From Pseudoxanthobacter soli DSM 19599 (lineage in GTDB: Bacteria > Pseudomonadota > Alphaproteobacteria > Rhizobiales > Segnochrobactraceae), in assembly GCF_900148505.1 (NCBI RefSeq), contig NZ_FRXO01000006.1, positions 62,001 through 126,000 on the forward strand: DNA of 64,000 bases. Reading direction: 5' to 3'. The position numbers and the translations under genes are program-made. The notes beneath the pieces were generated by a model. That model was not told where the DNA came from and did not search any database. It worked only from the letters and a program-made list of their open reading frames with translations. Positions 10,726-19,791 of the stretch are shown piece by piece. Positions within the stretch are counted from its first letter, which is position 1; every line of letters starts with the position of its first letter.

Positions 10726-11003
10726 ATTTTCATGGGGTGCGGCGATGAGCGGGCCGGACCTTTCACCCCATCGCGCCCCGCGCCCGCCCGCCGGGCGAGA
10801 TCGATCCGCGCGGGCCGCCCGCTGCGTTGTGGCTGCGGCGCCGAGGGCGCGGGGAAATCCGCGTCGTCGAAGACGTAGCGGCTCAAGGCGGCCGCGAGCG
10901 CACCTGCCGCGAGGGCGAAAGCTTCGGCCTCGGTGTGGCCGGAGGTGACGAGCAGCAGCACGTCGCGCGCGCTCGCCTCGATCTTTCCGCGCGGGCCGGG
11001 CAT
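10557..11003 (-). CDS. Possible hypothetical protein, C-terminus running into the toxin remnant
   Basis: 148 residues, ATG 20 bp after the treZ stop on the same strand. The first 50 residues (GKIEASARDVLLLV, TEAEAFALAAGALAAALSRY) look like real coding sequence with G+C-rich third positions. The rest is low in complexity, then A+T-rich, then reads through the toxin in another frame. It may be a truncated gene whose 3' part was replaced by the toxin-antitoxin locus. No family recognised. Confidence 0.3.
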   Translation of the reverse strand: MPGPRGKIEASARDVLLLVTSGHTEAEAFALAAGALAAALSRYVFDDADFPAPSAPQPQRSGRPARIDLARRAGAGRDGVKGPARSSPHPMKICLIVIFQPNRNIAISYKRRSPTPSPPAAPFGSLPPRSGPRSKPSWRAMPRPAPAT

Positions 11004-11022
11004 GAGTGCGACGGGTTATGCC

Positions 11023-13074
11023 CTACCGGCCGGCGAGGACCACCGTCGCATGGCCGGGAAGGTGCCAGCCGGTCTCGGTCTCGACCGGCGGCGTTCCGCC
11101 GCCGCCATAGCCGAGGTCCTCGCTCGACCAGATCAGCGACCAGCGCCGGCCGGCCGGCGGGGCCATCAGGGGCACGGGGAAGCTCGGCCGGCGGATATCG
11201 GTGCCGAGATTGACGATGACGAGCCGGTCGTCGCCATCCGGTCCGAAGAACCGCAGGACGAAGGCCTCGGGACCCAGCACGGCGCCGTCGAGCCCGCCGG
11301 CTGTCTGCGCGGAGAAGGCGGGATCGGTCCTTCTGAGGGCGATGAGGTCGCGATGGAGCGCGACCACGGCCGCGTTGCGGTCGAACTCGGACCAGTCGAG
11401 CTTCGAGGCCTCGAACGACGACGGTTCGTGGGGGCGGGCGGTGAGCGGGCTGCCCTCTGGAGCGCTTTCCGATCTGATGGAATCATCAGATCGACAAGAA
11501 ATCGCTCCATATTCAAAAGCTTGAACATATCCTTGTCGTTCAGATCGGTTCGATCTGAACGGGATATGGTCCAGCGCGGCGAGGCTCGGGAACTGGCGCA
11601 TGAATTCGCCGCGGCCCTTTTCCACCATTGCCGCCAGTTCCGGTTCGTGGTCGGCGAAATAGAGGAACGGCGCCGAGGCCCAAAATTCCTGGCCCTGGAA
11701 CAGCATCGGCGTGCCGGGCAGCAGGAGAAGCAGCGCCGTGACGGCGCGGGCGCGGGCCGGGCTCGCGATGCGGTGGAAGCGGTGGCCCCAGGCCGAGTTC
11801 GCGACCTGGTCGTGGTTCTGGACGAAGGTGACGAAGGCCGGCGGGGGGATGTCGAGCGCGTGGGTGCCGCGCCGCTTTTCCTGCTGCGAGTAGACCTGGC
11901 CCTGGAACAGGAAGCCGTGCTTCGCCGCCGAGATGAACTCCTGCGGGCTGCCGTCATAGTCCTGATAATAGGCTTCCGCCCGCCCGGTGAGCGTGACCAT
12001 CGCCGAATGATGAAGATCGTCGTTCCAGAGCGCGTCGAGGCCGTAGCCGCCGGCCTCCGGCGGGCGCACGAGCCGGGCGTCCTGCGGTTCGTTCTCGCCG
12101 ATGACGATGACCGCGCGCGAACCGGCCGCTTTGCGGGCGGTGCGGGCGATGGCGGCGACGATGTGCTCCGGCGAGCGGTCGTGCAGGCTTTGGGTCGCAT
12201 CGAGCCGCAGGCCGTCGAAATGGTACTCCTCGATCCACATCGTCACGTTGGCGAGGAAGAAATCGCGCGTGCCCTCGCTGCCCGGCCCGTCGAAATTGAT
12301 GGCGGCGCCCCACTCGTTGTCGTAGCGGTCGGTGAAGTAGTGCTGCGTGTAGTGCCCGAGATAGTTCCCGTCCGGGCCGAAATGATTGTAGACGACGTCG
12401 AGAATGACCGCGATGCCCTCGCGGTGTGCGGCGTCGATGAACGCGCGCAGGTCTTCCGGCGTGCCGTAGAGCCGGGTGGGCGCGAACAGATTGACGCCGT
12501 CGTAGCCCCATCCGAACCGGCCGGGGAACTCGTTGACGGGCATCATCTCGATCACGGTGATGCCGATCTCCTTCAGAAGCGGCAGCTTGCCGGCGGCGGC
12601 GGCCCAGGTGCCCTCGGGGGTGAAGGTGCCGACGTGCATCTCGTAGATGATCTGACCCGCGATGCCGATGCCGCGCCAGTCCGCGTCGGTCCACCGGAAC
12701 GTGCCGGGATCGACCACCACGGAAGCCCCGTGCGGACCATCCGGCTGGTGGCGAGACGCCGGGTCCGGCAGGAGATCGGCGGCGCCATCCAGCCGGAAGC
12801 GGTAGCGGGCGCCCGCCGCGGCCGGAACAACGGCGGAGAAATAGCCGTCGGCCTCAGCTTCGAGGGGAAAGCCCGCCCCGCCGGACCTCTCGCGGCGGAC
12901 CGCCGCCACGTCCGGGGTTGCGGCGGACGGCCCGGACGGCGGAGTTTGCTGGTCCTCCTCCGCCTCTTCGAGGACGACCTCGACATGGCGCCGGCCCGGC
13001 GCCCAGACCCGGAAGGAAACGCCGCCCTCCACCGTCTCCGCCCCGACGGGCAACCGCCTCGCGATGCCGCTCAT
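11023..13074 (-). CDS. treZ: Malto-oligosyltrehalose trehalohydrolase (TreZ), copy 1, carrying an inserted repeat
   Basis: GH13 enzyme that releases trehalose from maltooligosyl-trehalose; cytoplasmic, 683 residues. An N-terminal CBM48-like domain (GVSFRVWAPGRRHVEVVLE) precedes the TIM barrel. Catalytic motifs: DVVYNHFGPDGNYL, DGLRLDATQSL (Asp nucleophile), VIVIGENEPQ (Glu), TFVQNHDQVAN (Asp). Residues about 501-539 are encoded by the two-hairpin repeat at 11459-11573 and read HIPFRSNRSERQG to SIRSESAP. The second TreZ in this window has only about a dozen residues at this place. The insertion keeps the frame, lies between the barrel and the C-terminal domain, and may be tolerated as a loop. 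The N-terminal domain also has a Pro/Glu/Gln-rich loop near residue 40. Downstream neighbour of an alpha-glucosidase; no treY is adjacent here. Confidence 0.93.
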   Translation of the reverse strand: MSGIARRLPVGAETVEGGVSFRVWAPGRRHVEVVLEEAEEDQQTPPSGPSAATPDVAAVRRERSGGAGFPLEAEADGYFSAVVPAAAGARYRFRLDGAADLLPDPASRHQPDGPHGASVVVDPGTFRWTDADWRGIGIAGQIIYEMHVGTFTPEGTWAAAAGKLPLLKEIGITVIEMMPVNEFPGRFGWGYDGVNLFAPTRLYGTPEDLRAFIDAAHREGIAVILDVVYNHFGPDGNYLGHYTQHYFTDRYDNEWGAAINFDGPGSEGTRDFFLANVTMWIEEYHFDGLRLDATQSLHDRSPEHIVAAIARTARKAAGSRAVIVIGENEPQDARLVRPPEAGGYGLDALWNDDLHHSAMVTLTGRAEAYYQDYDGSPQEFISAAKHGFLFQGQVYSQQEKRRGTHALDIPPPAFVTFVQNHDQVANSAWGHRFHRIASPARARAVTALLLLLPGTPMLFQGQEFWASAPFLYFADHEPELAAMVEKGRGEFMRQFPSLAALDHIPFRSNRSERQGYVQAFEYGAISCRSDDSIRSESAPEGSPLTARPHEPSSFEASKLDWSEFDRNAAVVALHRDLIALRRTDPAFSAQTAGGLDGAVLGPEAFVLRFFGPDGDDRLVIVNLGTDIRRPSFPVPLMAPPAGRRWSLIWSSEDLGYGGGGTPPVETETGWHLPGHATVVLAGR
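11459..11573 (-). repeat. Two-hairpin dispersed repeat, copy A, inside treZ
   Basis: About 115 bp made of two imperfect hairpins. On the plus strand the left one runs from GGAGCGCTTTCCGATCTGAT to AGAAATCGCTCC. The right one runs from CATATCCTTGTCGTTCAGAT to CGATCTGAACGGGATATGG. It is nearly identical to the copy at 52191-52304 and closely related to 15844-15953. It is translated as part of TreZ. Confidence 0.9.
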
Positions 13075-13291
13075 CCCTTTCCCCTCCCTGAATGGCCGGC
13101 TTGCGCCCGATGACCGATGGGGCCGATGCCGGCGCGCTTGTGTTTGTCGTTCGGTGTTCTTCGTCCGGTTGTTGCGTCGTTCGATCGGACGGCACGCGGC
13201 GGCTCCCCGCGGCGCGTGACGTCGCGGGGAAAGGCTTCATGACGGCAGGCAACGCGGATCCCGTCCACGGTACGCGGCGGGAAGAGGCGGC

Positions 13292-14896
13292 TCAGGCGGT
13301 GAGGACCGCAACCAGCCCTTCGTCGGGATGGAGCTGCACCGTGTCCTCGAACTCGACATTGTTGCCGGCGTTCCGCGCCGACACGGTGGAGAGAAGGGCG
13401 CGCCAGCGGCCGAGACCGGCGGGGAGTTCCGCCTGCCGGGCCTCGGCGCCGAGATTGAGGCAGACAAGCAGGCGCTCGTCGTCGACGGCGCGCTCGAAGA
13501 TCAGGAGATCGCCCTCGGCGCGGTGCATCTTCATCGCCCCGACCCGCAGCGCCTTCCACTCCGTCCGGAGCGCGCAGAGGTTGCGGTAGAGGTTGAGGAT
13601 GGATTGCGGGTCTTCCCGCAGGGTCTCGACATTGGCGGTCTGGAAATCCCGGCCGAGGGGCAGCCAGGGGCGGCCGCGCGAGAAGCCGGCGAACGGCCTC
13701 GCGGACCATTGCATCGGGGTGCGCTGCGGATCGCGGCCGACGCCGATGCCCGGCTCGTTGAGCGACCAGGGATCGCGGATGTCCTCGCCGCTCACGGGCA
13801 CATCGGTCATGCCGATCTCGTCGCCATAATAGATGGTGGGCGTGCCGCGCAGCGTGAGCAGCAGCATGGCGGCGACGCGCGCCTGCGCCGCGCCCACGCG
13901 GCTTGCGATCCGGCTCTGGTCATGGTTGCCGAGCACCCAGTTCGGCCAGCCGCCTTCGGGAATGGCCGCTTCGTATTCCTCGATCAGGCGGCCGAGCGCC
14001 GGTGCCGACCAGGTGGCGTGGATCAGCTGGAAATTGAACGGCAGGTGCGCGCCGCCGAGATTGTCGCCGTAATAGGCGACGAGCCGCTCGACCGGCAGAT
14101 AGATCTCGCCGATCAGCACACGGTCCTCGAACTCGTCGATCACGCTGCGGATGCCGTGGACGAACGCGTGCACTTCGGGCTGATCGGTGGAGTTGACCTG
14201 GAGGATGCGCTGGTTGTCGGGCGCGCCCTCGGCATAGGCGGGATTGACGGGATCGTCGAGGAACGCGGCGCTCTTGGCGAGATGCCACATCACGTCGACG
14301 CGGAAGCCGTCGACGCCGCGCCGCAGCCAGAACCGCAGCGCCTCATGCATCGCGGCGCGCACGTCCGGGTTGCGCCAGTTGAGGTCCGGCTGCTCGCGCA
14401 GGAAAGCGTGATAATAATATTGGCCGGTCGCCTCGTCGAACTGCCAGGCGCTGCCGCCGAAGTTGCTGATCCAGTTGTTGGGCGGGCCGCCGCCGGGCGC
14501 GGGGTCCTTCCAGATGTACCAGTCGCGGCGGGGATTGTCCCTCGACGACCGGGATTCCGCGAACCACGGGTGCCGGTCGGAGGTGTGGTTCGGGACATAG
14601 TCGAGCACGACCTTCAGGCCGCGCCGGTGGGCGTCCTCCAGCAGGACGTCGAAGTCATCCAGCGAGCCGAACAGCGGATCGATGGCGCAGTAGTCGCTGA
14701 TGTCGTAGCCGAAATCGGCCATCGGCGAGGGATAGATCGGCGAAATCCAGATCGCCTCCACGCCGAGCCAGGCAAGATAATCGAGCCGCTGCCGGATGCC
14801 GGCCAGATCGCCGACCCCGTCGCCGTTCGAATCCTGGAAGGAACGGGCATAGATTTCATAGATGACGCCCCGTTTCCACCAAACATGATCAGGCAT
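13292..14896 (-). CDS. Alpha-glucosidase, GH13 (oligo-1,6-glucosidase/AglA type)
   Basis: Hydrolyses terminal alpha-glucosidic bonds of short maltooligosaccharides or sucrose-like substrates; 534 residues, no signal peptide, so cytoplasmic. The start MPDHVWWKRGVIYEIYARSF is the classic family opening, with GGGAAG upstream of the ATG at 14896. Motifs: VLDYVPNHTSDRHPWF, DGFRVDVMWH (nucleophile), RVLIGEIYLP (acid/base Glu), WVLGNHDQSR (third Asp), TPTIYYGDEIGM and RTPMQWS. It lies 217 bp upstream of treZ copy 1 on the same strand. The two may form one maltooligosaccharide unit, although the gap leaves room for a separate promoter. Confidence 0.92.
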   Translation of the reverse strand: MPDHVWWKRGVIYEIYARSFQDSNGDGVGDLAGIRQRLDYLAWLGVEAIWISPIYPSPMADFGYDISDYCAIDPLFGSLDDFDVLLEDAHRRGLKVVLDYVPNHTSDRHPWFAESRSSRDNPRRDWYIWKDPAPGGGPPNNWISNFGGSAWQFDEATGQYYYHAFLREQPDLNWRNPDVRAAMHEALRFWLRRGVDGFRVDVMWHLAKSAAFLDDPVNPAYAEGAPDNQRILQVNSTDQPEVHAFVHGIRSVIDEFEDRVLIGEIYLPVERLVAYYGDNLGGAHLPFNFQLIHATWSAPALGRLIEEYEAAIPEGGWPNWVLGNHDQSRIASRVGAAQARVAAMLLLTLRGTPTIYYGDEIGMTDVPVSGEDIRDPWSLNEPGIGVGRDPQRTPMQWSARPFAGFSRGRPWLPLGRDFQTANVETLREDPQSILNLYRNLCALRTEWKALRVGAMKMHRAEGDLLIFERAVDDERLLVCLNLGAEARQAELPAGLGRWRALLSTVSARNAGNNVEFEDTVQLHPDEGLVAVLTA

Positions 14897-15305
14897 GCCG
14901 ACTTCCCGCTGATATGAAACGGGGGTAAGCGCAGGAGCCCTTACCCCGAACACCGGACATCTCCGCACGCGATTCACCGGATCGGCCGCCCGGTGTAACC
15001 GGGAGACCGATGAACGACGGGAGATGTTTGACGAAAGCCTTTGACGACGACTGGACCGGACTTGCCGTCCGACTGCGATCCAACTTGCCGGCCGGGAATT
15101 CGTTCCTTGGTCGGCATCCGACCGAGCGGGCGGCCTGAGGCCGGAGAGCGGGGCGGGGGCGGCGCCCGCGACGGAACGGGAGCGCATAGCGGGCAGGCGA
15201 GGCTCAGGCGGGATAGGGCGACGGCGTGGCGTTTCGTGCGCAACGCGACAGAACGAACGCGACCTCCCGGCGTTCTATCGAAAGGGCTGTTCCGGGAGAG
15301 AGTTC
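14897..15305. promoter_or_regulatory. 409-bp divergent intergenic region with a weak EcfG-like motif
   Basis: No gene seen. For the plus-strand DUF2934 gene, AGAAC (15250-15254), 16 nt, CGTT (15271-15274) matches the EcfG-type consensus except for A in place of the first G. It ends 31 bp before the start codon. For the minus-strand glucosidase I found no matching motif. Confidence 0.35.
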
Positions 15306-15845
15306 ATGGCCATCATCGACGACGAAGACCGCATTCGGGCACGCGCCTACGCCATCTGGGAAGAGGAGGGCTGGCCGGACGGGCGGCATCGCGAGCACTG
15401 GGAGCGGGCGTGCCGGGAGATCGAACGTGAGAACCGGGAGGCCGGGGCTGATGGCGACGCGGCGCCCGTCTCCCACGCGACCCTGTCCGGGCCGGGGGCC
15501 ATGATCGCAGGCGGCGATCCCGGGCCGGACAAGCCGGCCCCTTCGGGTGCGGCACCCGCCCGGGAGACCGGGGAGCGGGTCGAGACCCTGCGCGAAATCT
15601 CGGCGAACGAGCCGGCCGGCCCGCGCGGCAAGGACGGCGACACTGACGGCACAAGGAGTGGCCCCACGGGGAACGCCGGGGTCGGCGTTAATGCCACGGG
15701 GGACGCCGGGGTCGGCGTTACGGAGACCCCCAATGATACCCCCGAGATTACCCCCAAGGGTACCCCGATGAAACGGGTCAGGCGCGAGCCACGGGCAACG
15801 GGTGCCCGCGGAAAGATTGGCCGTTCCGGTCCGCTCGGCACCTAG
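15306..15845 (+). CDS. DUF2934-domain protein with repeat-rich disordered tail
   Basis: 179 residues. The N-terminal 40 residues match the DUF2934 pattern (RIRARAYAIWEEEGWPDGRH, then REHWERACREIE), a short helical domain common in rhizobial small proteins of unknown function. The rest is a disordered Gly/Pro/Thr-rich tail containing a duplicated 30-bp unit and a 12-bp repeat (TPND, TPEI, TPKG), ending in a basic stretch. The TAG stop is shared with the first bases of dispersed repeat copy B. A stress role is possible from the weak promoter motif; otherwise function unknown. Confidence 0.8.
   Translation: MAIIDDEDRIRARAYAIWEEEGWPDGRHREHWERACREIERENREAGADGDAAPVSHATLSGPGAMIAGGDPGPDKPAPSGAAPARETGERVETLREISANEPAGPRGKDGDTDGTRSGPTGNAGVGVNATGDAGVGVTETPNDTPEITPKGTPMKRVRREPRATGARGKIGRSGPLGT
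15664..15770 (+). repeat. Adjacent 30-bp duplication and 12-bp tandem repeat in coding sequence
   Basis: Two 30-bp units start at 15664 and 15694 (CCACGGGGnACGCCGGGGTC core). Then four ACCCCN-starting units begin at 15726, 15738, 15750 and 15762 (period 12). Both keep the frame of the DUF2934 protein. Confidence 0.85.
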
Positions 15846-15953
15846 AGCGCTTTCCGATCTGATGAACTCATCGGATCGACAAGAAATCGCTCCAGCTTCA
15901 AATGCTTGATCATAACGCGTTCAGATCGGTTCGATCTGAACGCGTTATGCTCT
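15844..15953 (+). repeat. Two-hairpin dispersed repeat, copy B
   Basis: About 110 bp between convergent genes. The left hairpin runs from AGAGCGCTTTCCGATCTGAT to GAAATCGCTCC. The right hairpin runs from ATAACGCGTTCAGATCGG to CGATCTGAACGCGTTATGCT. Its first two bases (AG) complete the TAG stop of the DUF2934 gene. It could act as a bidirectional terminator here. It differs from copies A and C mainly in the right stem (AACGCG in place of ATATCC), with matching changes on both arms. Confidence 0.9.
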
Positions 15954-16009
15954 GAGGGCGGCGCCGCGCCGGGGCCGGGCCGAAGCCGTGCCCCGGCGGG
16001 CGGGCGGCC

Positions 16010-16939
16010 TCAATCCTCGAACGGCTCGACCACCTGGCGCTCGCCGAGCAGGAAGGCGTCGGCGACGTGCTGGAGGGGCGCGAGGTCGACATCCTGACGG
16101 CCGCCGCGGATCAGGGCGGCGAACCGGTCGTAGAGCGCCTCATATTCCGGTTTCTCGGCGATTTCGATGTTACGCTCGCCGATGACGAGCTTGGTGCCGC
16201 CGTTGGAAAGCCGCAGGACGCCGTCGTCGGTCTCAGCCACGATGTCCCAGGTCTGCGGGCCGGTCTGGCGCCAGTCGAACACCGCCTCGACCGGGAAACC
16301 GGCCTCGGAGGCGAAGGTCAGCAACGCGGCGATCGGCGTCGCCCTGTTGGCGGGAAATTCCAGCCCGGCCGCCGTGAGAAAGACCGGGCTCGGCAGGATT
16401 TCCGTCAGGATCGACAGCGCGTTGATGCCGGGATCGAACACCCCGAGGCCGCCGGGCTCCCAGATCCACTGCTGGCCGGGATGCCAGTGGCGGACATCCT
16501 CCTTCCATTCGATCCGGACGGAACGGATCGCGCGCGGTTCGAGGAAGCGGCGGGCCTCCTCGACGGCGGCGGCGTAGCGCGAATGCCAGGTGGCGAACAG
16601 GCTGACATCGCGCGCGACGGCGAGCGCGGCGAGGCTCTGCACCTCCGAAACCGTGGCGCCCGGCGGCTTTTCCAGAAGAACGTGCTTTCCGGCCAGCAGC
16701 GCCGACTTCGCAAGCGCATAGCGCGGACGCGGCGGCACGCACAAGGCAACGGCCTGGACATCCGGCCGCGCGGCGAGAAGTTCCTCAAGGGTTGTGAAGT
16801 TCTCGACCCCGTCGAGCCGTGCATTGCGGCTCGCCGTTGCCACGATCTCGAAGTCCGCGCCACGGCGGACACACGGCACATGCTGGTCCGTGGCGATCTT
16901 TCCCAATCCGATAATTGCCAGTGATATCCGTTGCATCAT
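16010..16939 (-). CDS. D-galactose/L-arabinose 1-dehydrogenase (Gfo/Idh/MocA family)
   Basis: NAD(P)-dependent oxidation of the aldose C1 to the lactone, the first step of non-phosphorylative galactose or arabinose breakdown; 309 residues, cytoplasmic. Rossmann motif AIIGLGKIATDQHVP, catalytic LLEKPPGATVSE, then FATWHSRYAAAVE and the highly specific KEDVRHWHPGQQWIWEPGG and FDPGINALSI. These match, from memory, the L-arabinose 1-dehydrogenase of Azospirillum and galactose dehydrogenases. It diverges from a CUT2 sugar importer, and a FadR-type regulator of the kind that controls sugar-acid genes follows. No downstream dehydratase or aldolase is in the window. Confidence 0.9.
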   Translation of the reverse strand: MMQRISLAIIGLGKIATDQHVPCVRRGADFEIVATASRNARLDGVENFTTLEELLAARPDVQAVALCVPPRPRYALAKSALLAGKHVLLEKPPGATVSEVQSLAALAVARDVSLFATWHSRYAAAVEEARRFLEPRAIRSVRIEWKEDVRHWHPGQQWIWEPGGLGVFDPGINALSILTEILPSPVFLTAAGLEFPANRATPIAALLTFASEAGFPVEAVFDWRQTGPQTWDIVAETDDGVLRLSNGGTKLVIGERNIEIAEKPEYEALYDRFAALIRGGRQDVDLAPLQHVADAFLLGERQVVEPFED

Positions 16940-17005
16940 GCCGTCCCGCGAGAACAGAGAAGTCGATTGACCGGTTTAATTGTCTGATATATACGATCTA
17001 AAGGC

Positions 17006-17028
17006 TTGAACAACCCGACTCAGTTCAA
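17006..17028. promoter_or_regulatory. Candidate operator TTGAAC-N11-GTTCAA
   Basis: A perfect 6-bp inverted repeat with an 11-bp spacer lies in the A+T-rich divergent region between the sugar dehydrogenase and the binding protein, 46 bp before the latter's start. It is a plausible site for a regulator controlling both directions; the FadR-type protein at 20994 is one candidate. Confidence 0.45.
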
Positions 17029-17073
17029 TCACAATAACGCATAAACCCTCAAAGAAGGGTATCGGGAGGGACA

Positions 17074-18021
17074 ATGAAAGCCAAGATCGCTGCCGCCGCC
17101 GTTGCGGTACTGCTCGCGTCAAGTGTTTCCCTGCACGCTCAAGACAAGAAGACCCTGGTTCTCGTTCCCAATGCCGCGTCCGATTTCTGGAAGGCTGCCG
17201 AAGCCGGCCTCAAGAAAGCGCAGACGGAACTGCCGAATTACGATCTGCAGTTCAAATATTCCGATCAGTCTTCAGCAGCGAACCAGACGCGCCTGATGGA
17301 CGATCTGGTTGCGGCGGGCGCGGCCGGCATCCTCGTCAGCGCGGTCGATCCCAAGACCCAGACGGAGGCGCTCGACCGCGTCGCCGGAAGCGCGCTGCTG
17401 ATGACGACCGACAGCGACGCCCCCGACAGCAAGCGCGTGGCCTATATCGGCTCGAGCAATGTCGAGGCCGGCAAGCAGGTCGGCGAGATCCTGAAGAAGG
17501 TGCTGCCGGACGGCGGCAAGTGCGTCGCCTATGTCGGCCTTCCCGGCGCCGACAATGCCCGCGAGCGCATCGAGGGCATCAAGGAAGAGATCAAGGGCAC
17601 CAAGATCGAGCTCGTCGACGTGCGCGCCGACGATGTCGACCAGTCGCGCGCCAAGCGCAATGTCGAGGACACGCTGACCGCCAGCCCCGACGTCAACTGC
17701 ATGCTTGGAATCTATTCCTACAACATCCCCCAGATCTACCAGGCGCTGAAGGAAGCGGGCGCGCTCGGCAAGATCACGGTCACGGGCTTCGACGACGATC
17801 CGATCACGCTCGGCGGCGTGAAGGAGGGCACCGTCGCCGGCACCGTGGTCCAGCAGCCCTACGAATGGGCCTATCAGGGGATGAAGGTGATGGCCAAGAT
17901 CCTGGAGGGCGACAAGTCCGTCATCCCGGCCGACAAGCTGATCATCATCCCGACCAAGGTGATCACGGCCGACAATGTCGACGCCTATGCCGCCGAACTG
18001 CGGAAGATGCAGGGCAAGTGA
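17074..18021 (+). CDS. Periplasmic sugar-binding protein (CUT2, Peripla_BP_4)
   Basis: Receptor of a sugar ABC importer, 315 residues. The signal peptide MKAKIAAAAVAVLLASSVSL ends near HAQ-D. The mature part begins LVLVPNAASDFWKAAEAGLK, typical of the family. Further motifs are GILVSAVDPKT, VAYVGLPGADNARERIEGIK and a second-lobe GFDDDPITLGGV. The ribosome site is GGGAGGG. It is the first gene of the transporter operon and is divergent from the galactose/arabinose dehydrogenase, so galactose, arabinose or a related aldose is the probable ligand. Confidence 0.93.
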   Translation: MKAKIAAAAVAVLLASSVSLHAQDKKTLVLVPNAASDFWKAAEAGLKKAQTELPNYDLQFKYSDQSSAANQTRLMDDLVAAGAAGILVSAVDPKTQTEALDRVAGSALLMTTDSDAPDSKRVAYIGSSNVEAGKQVGEILKKVLPDGGKCVAYVGLPGADNARERIEGIKEEIKGTKIELVDVRADDVDQSRAKRNVEDTLTASPDVNCMLGIYSYNIPQIYQALKEAGALGKITVTGFDDDPITLGGVKEGTVAGTVVQQPYEWAYQGMKVMAKILEGDKSVIPADKLIIIPTKVITADNVDAYAAELRKMQGK

Positions 18022-18072
18022 AGGCACGCGTGAAGGTGCAAGTGAGCGCGCGACCGCGACCAGCGTGACCGG

Positions 18073-18105
18073 AAGGGCCCGGCCGGCATTCGCCCGGGCT
18101 CTTTT
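18073..18105 (+). terminator. Attenuator-like hairpin after the binding-protein gene
   Basis: AAGGGCCCGG pairs with CCGGGCTCTT (one G-U) and is followed by a short T-run. Placed 50 bp after the stop and before the ATPase gene, it would give partial termination, the usual arrangement for producing excess binding protein. Confidence 0.6.
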
Positions 18106-18211
18106 CATCGGCGGAGGCCGCTTCATCGGCCGGGCTCCCTTCATCGGCATCGCACTCTTCATGGGGCTGGCTCCCTTCATGGGCCGGGGCCTCTTCATCG
18201 GATGTGTGCGA
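18104..18211 (+). repeat. Six 18-bp tandem repeats in the transporter intercistronic gap
   Basis: Six units of exactly 18 bp begin at 18104, 18122, 18140, 18158, 18176 and 18194. Each starts TTCAT(C/G)GG and then varies. The plus strand would read F-[IM]-G-x-x-x six times; the minus strand reads an ATG in every unit (MKxxxP). No ribosome site or gene uses the array in either direction, so it is probably non-coding. The constant period and the three-base conservation pattern are nonetheless striking. Confidence 0.85.
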
Positions 18212-18249
18212 GCCCCCGCCCGCGTTCCGCGGGCCGGCCTGTCGGCGTG

Positions 18250-19783
<1,534 letters not shown>

Positions 19784-19791
<8 letters not shown>

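Noticed and set aside
13075-13291. Small gene between treZ copy 1 and the alpha-glucosidase
   Set aside because: No frame has a plausible start, ribosome site or protein-like composition.
16010-16939. Glucose-fructose oxidoreductase or inositol 2-dehydrogenase
   Set aside because: The WHPGQQWIWEPGG and DPGINALS motifs point to the galactose/arabinose 1-dehydrogenase branch.
18104-18211. Possible CRISPR array
   Set aside because: Units are 18 bp with no unique spacers of CRISPR length and no cas genes nearby; it is a simple degenerate tandem repeat.
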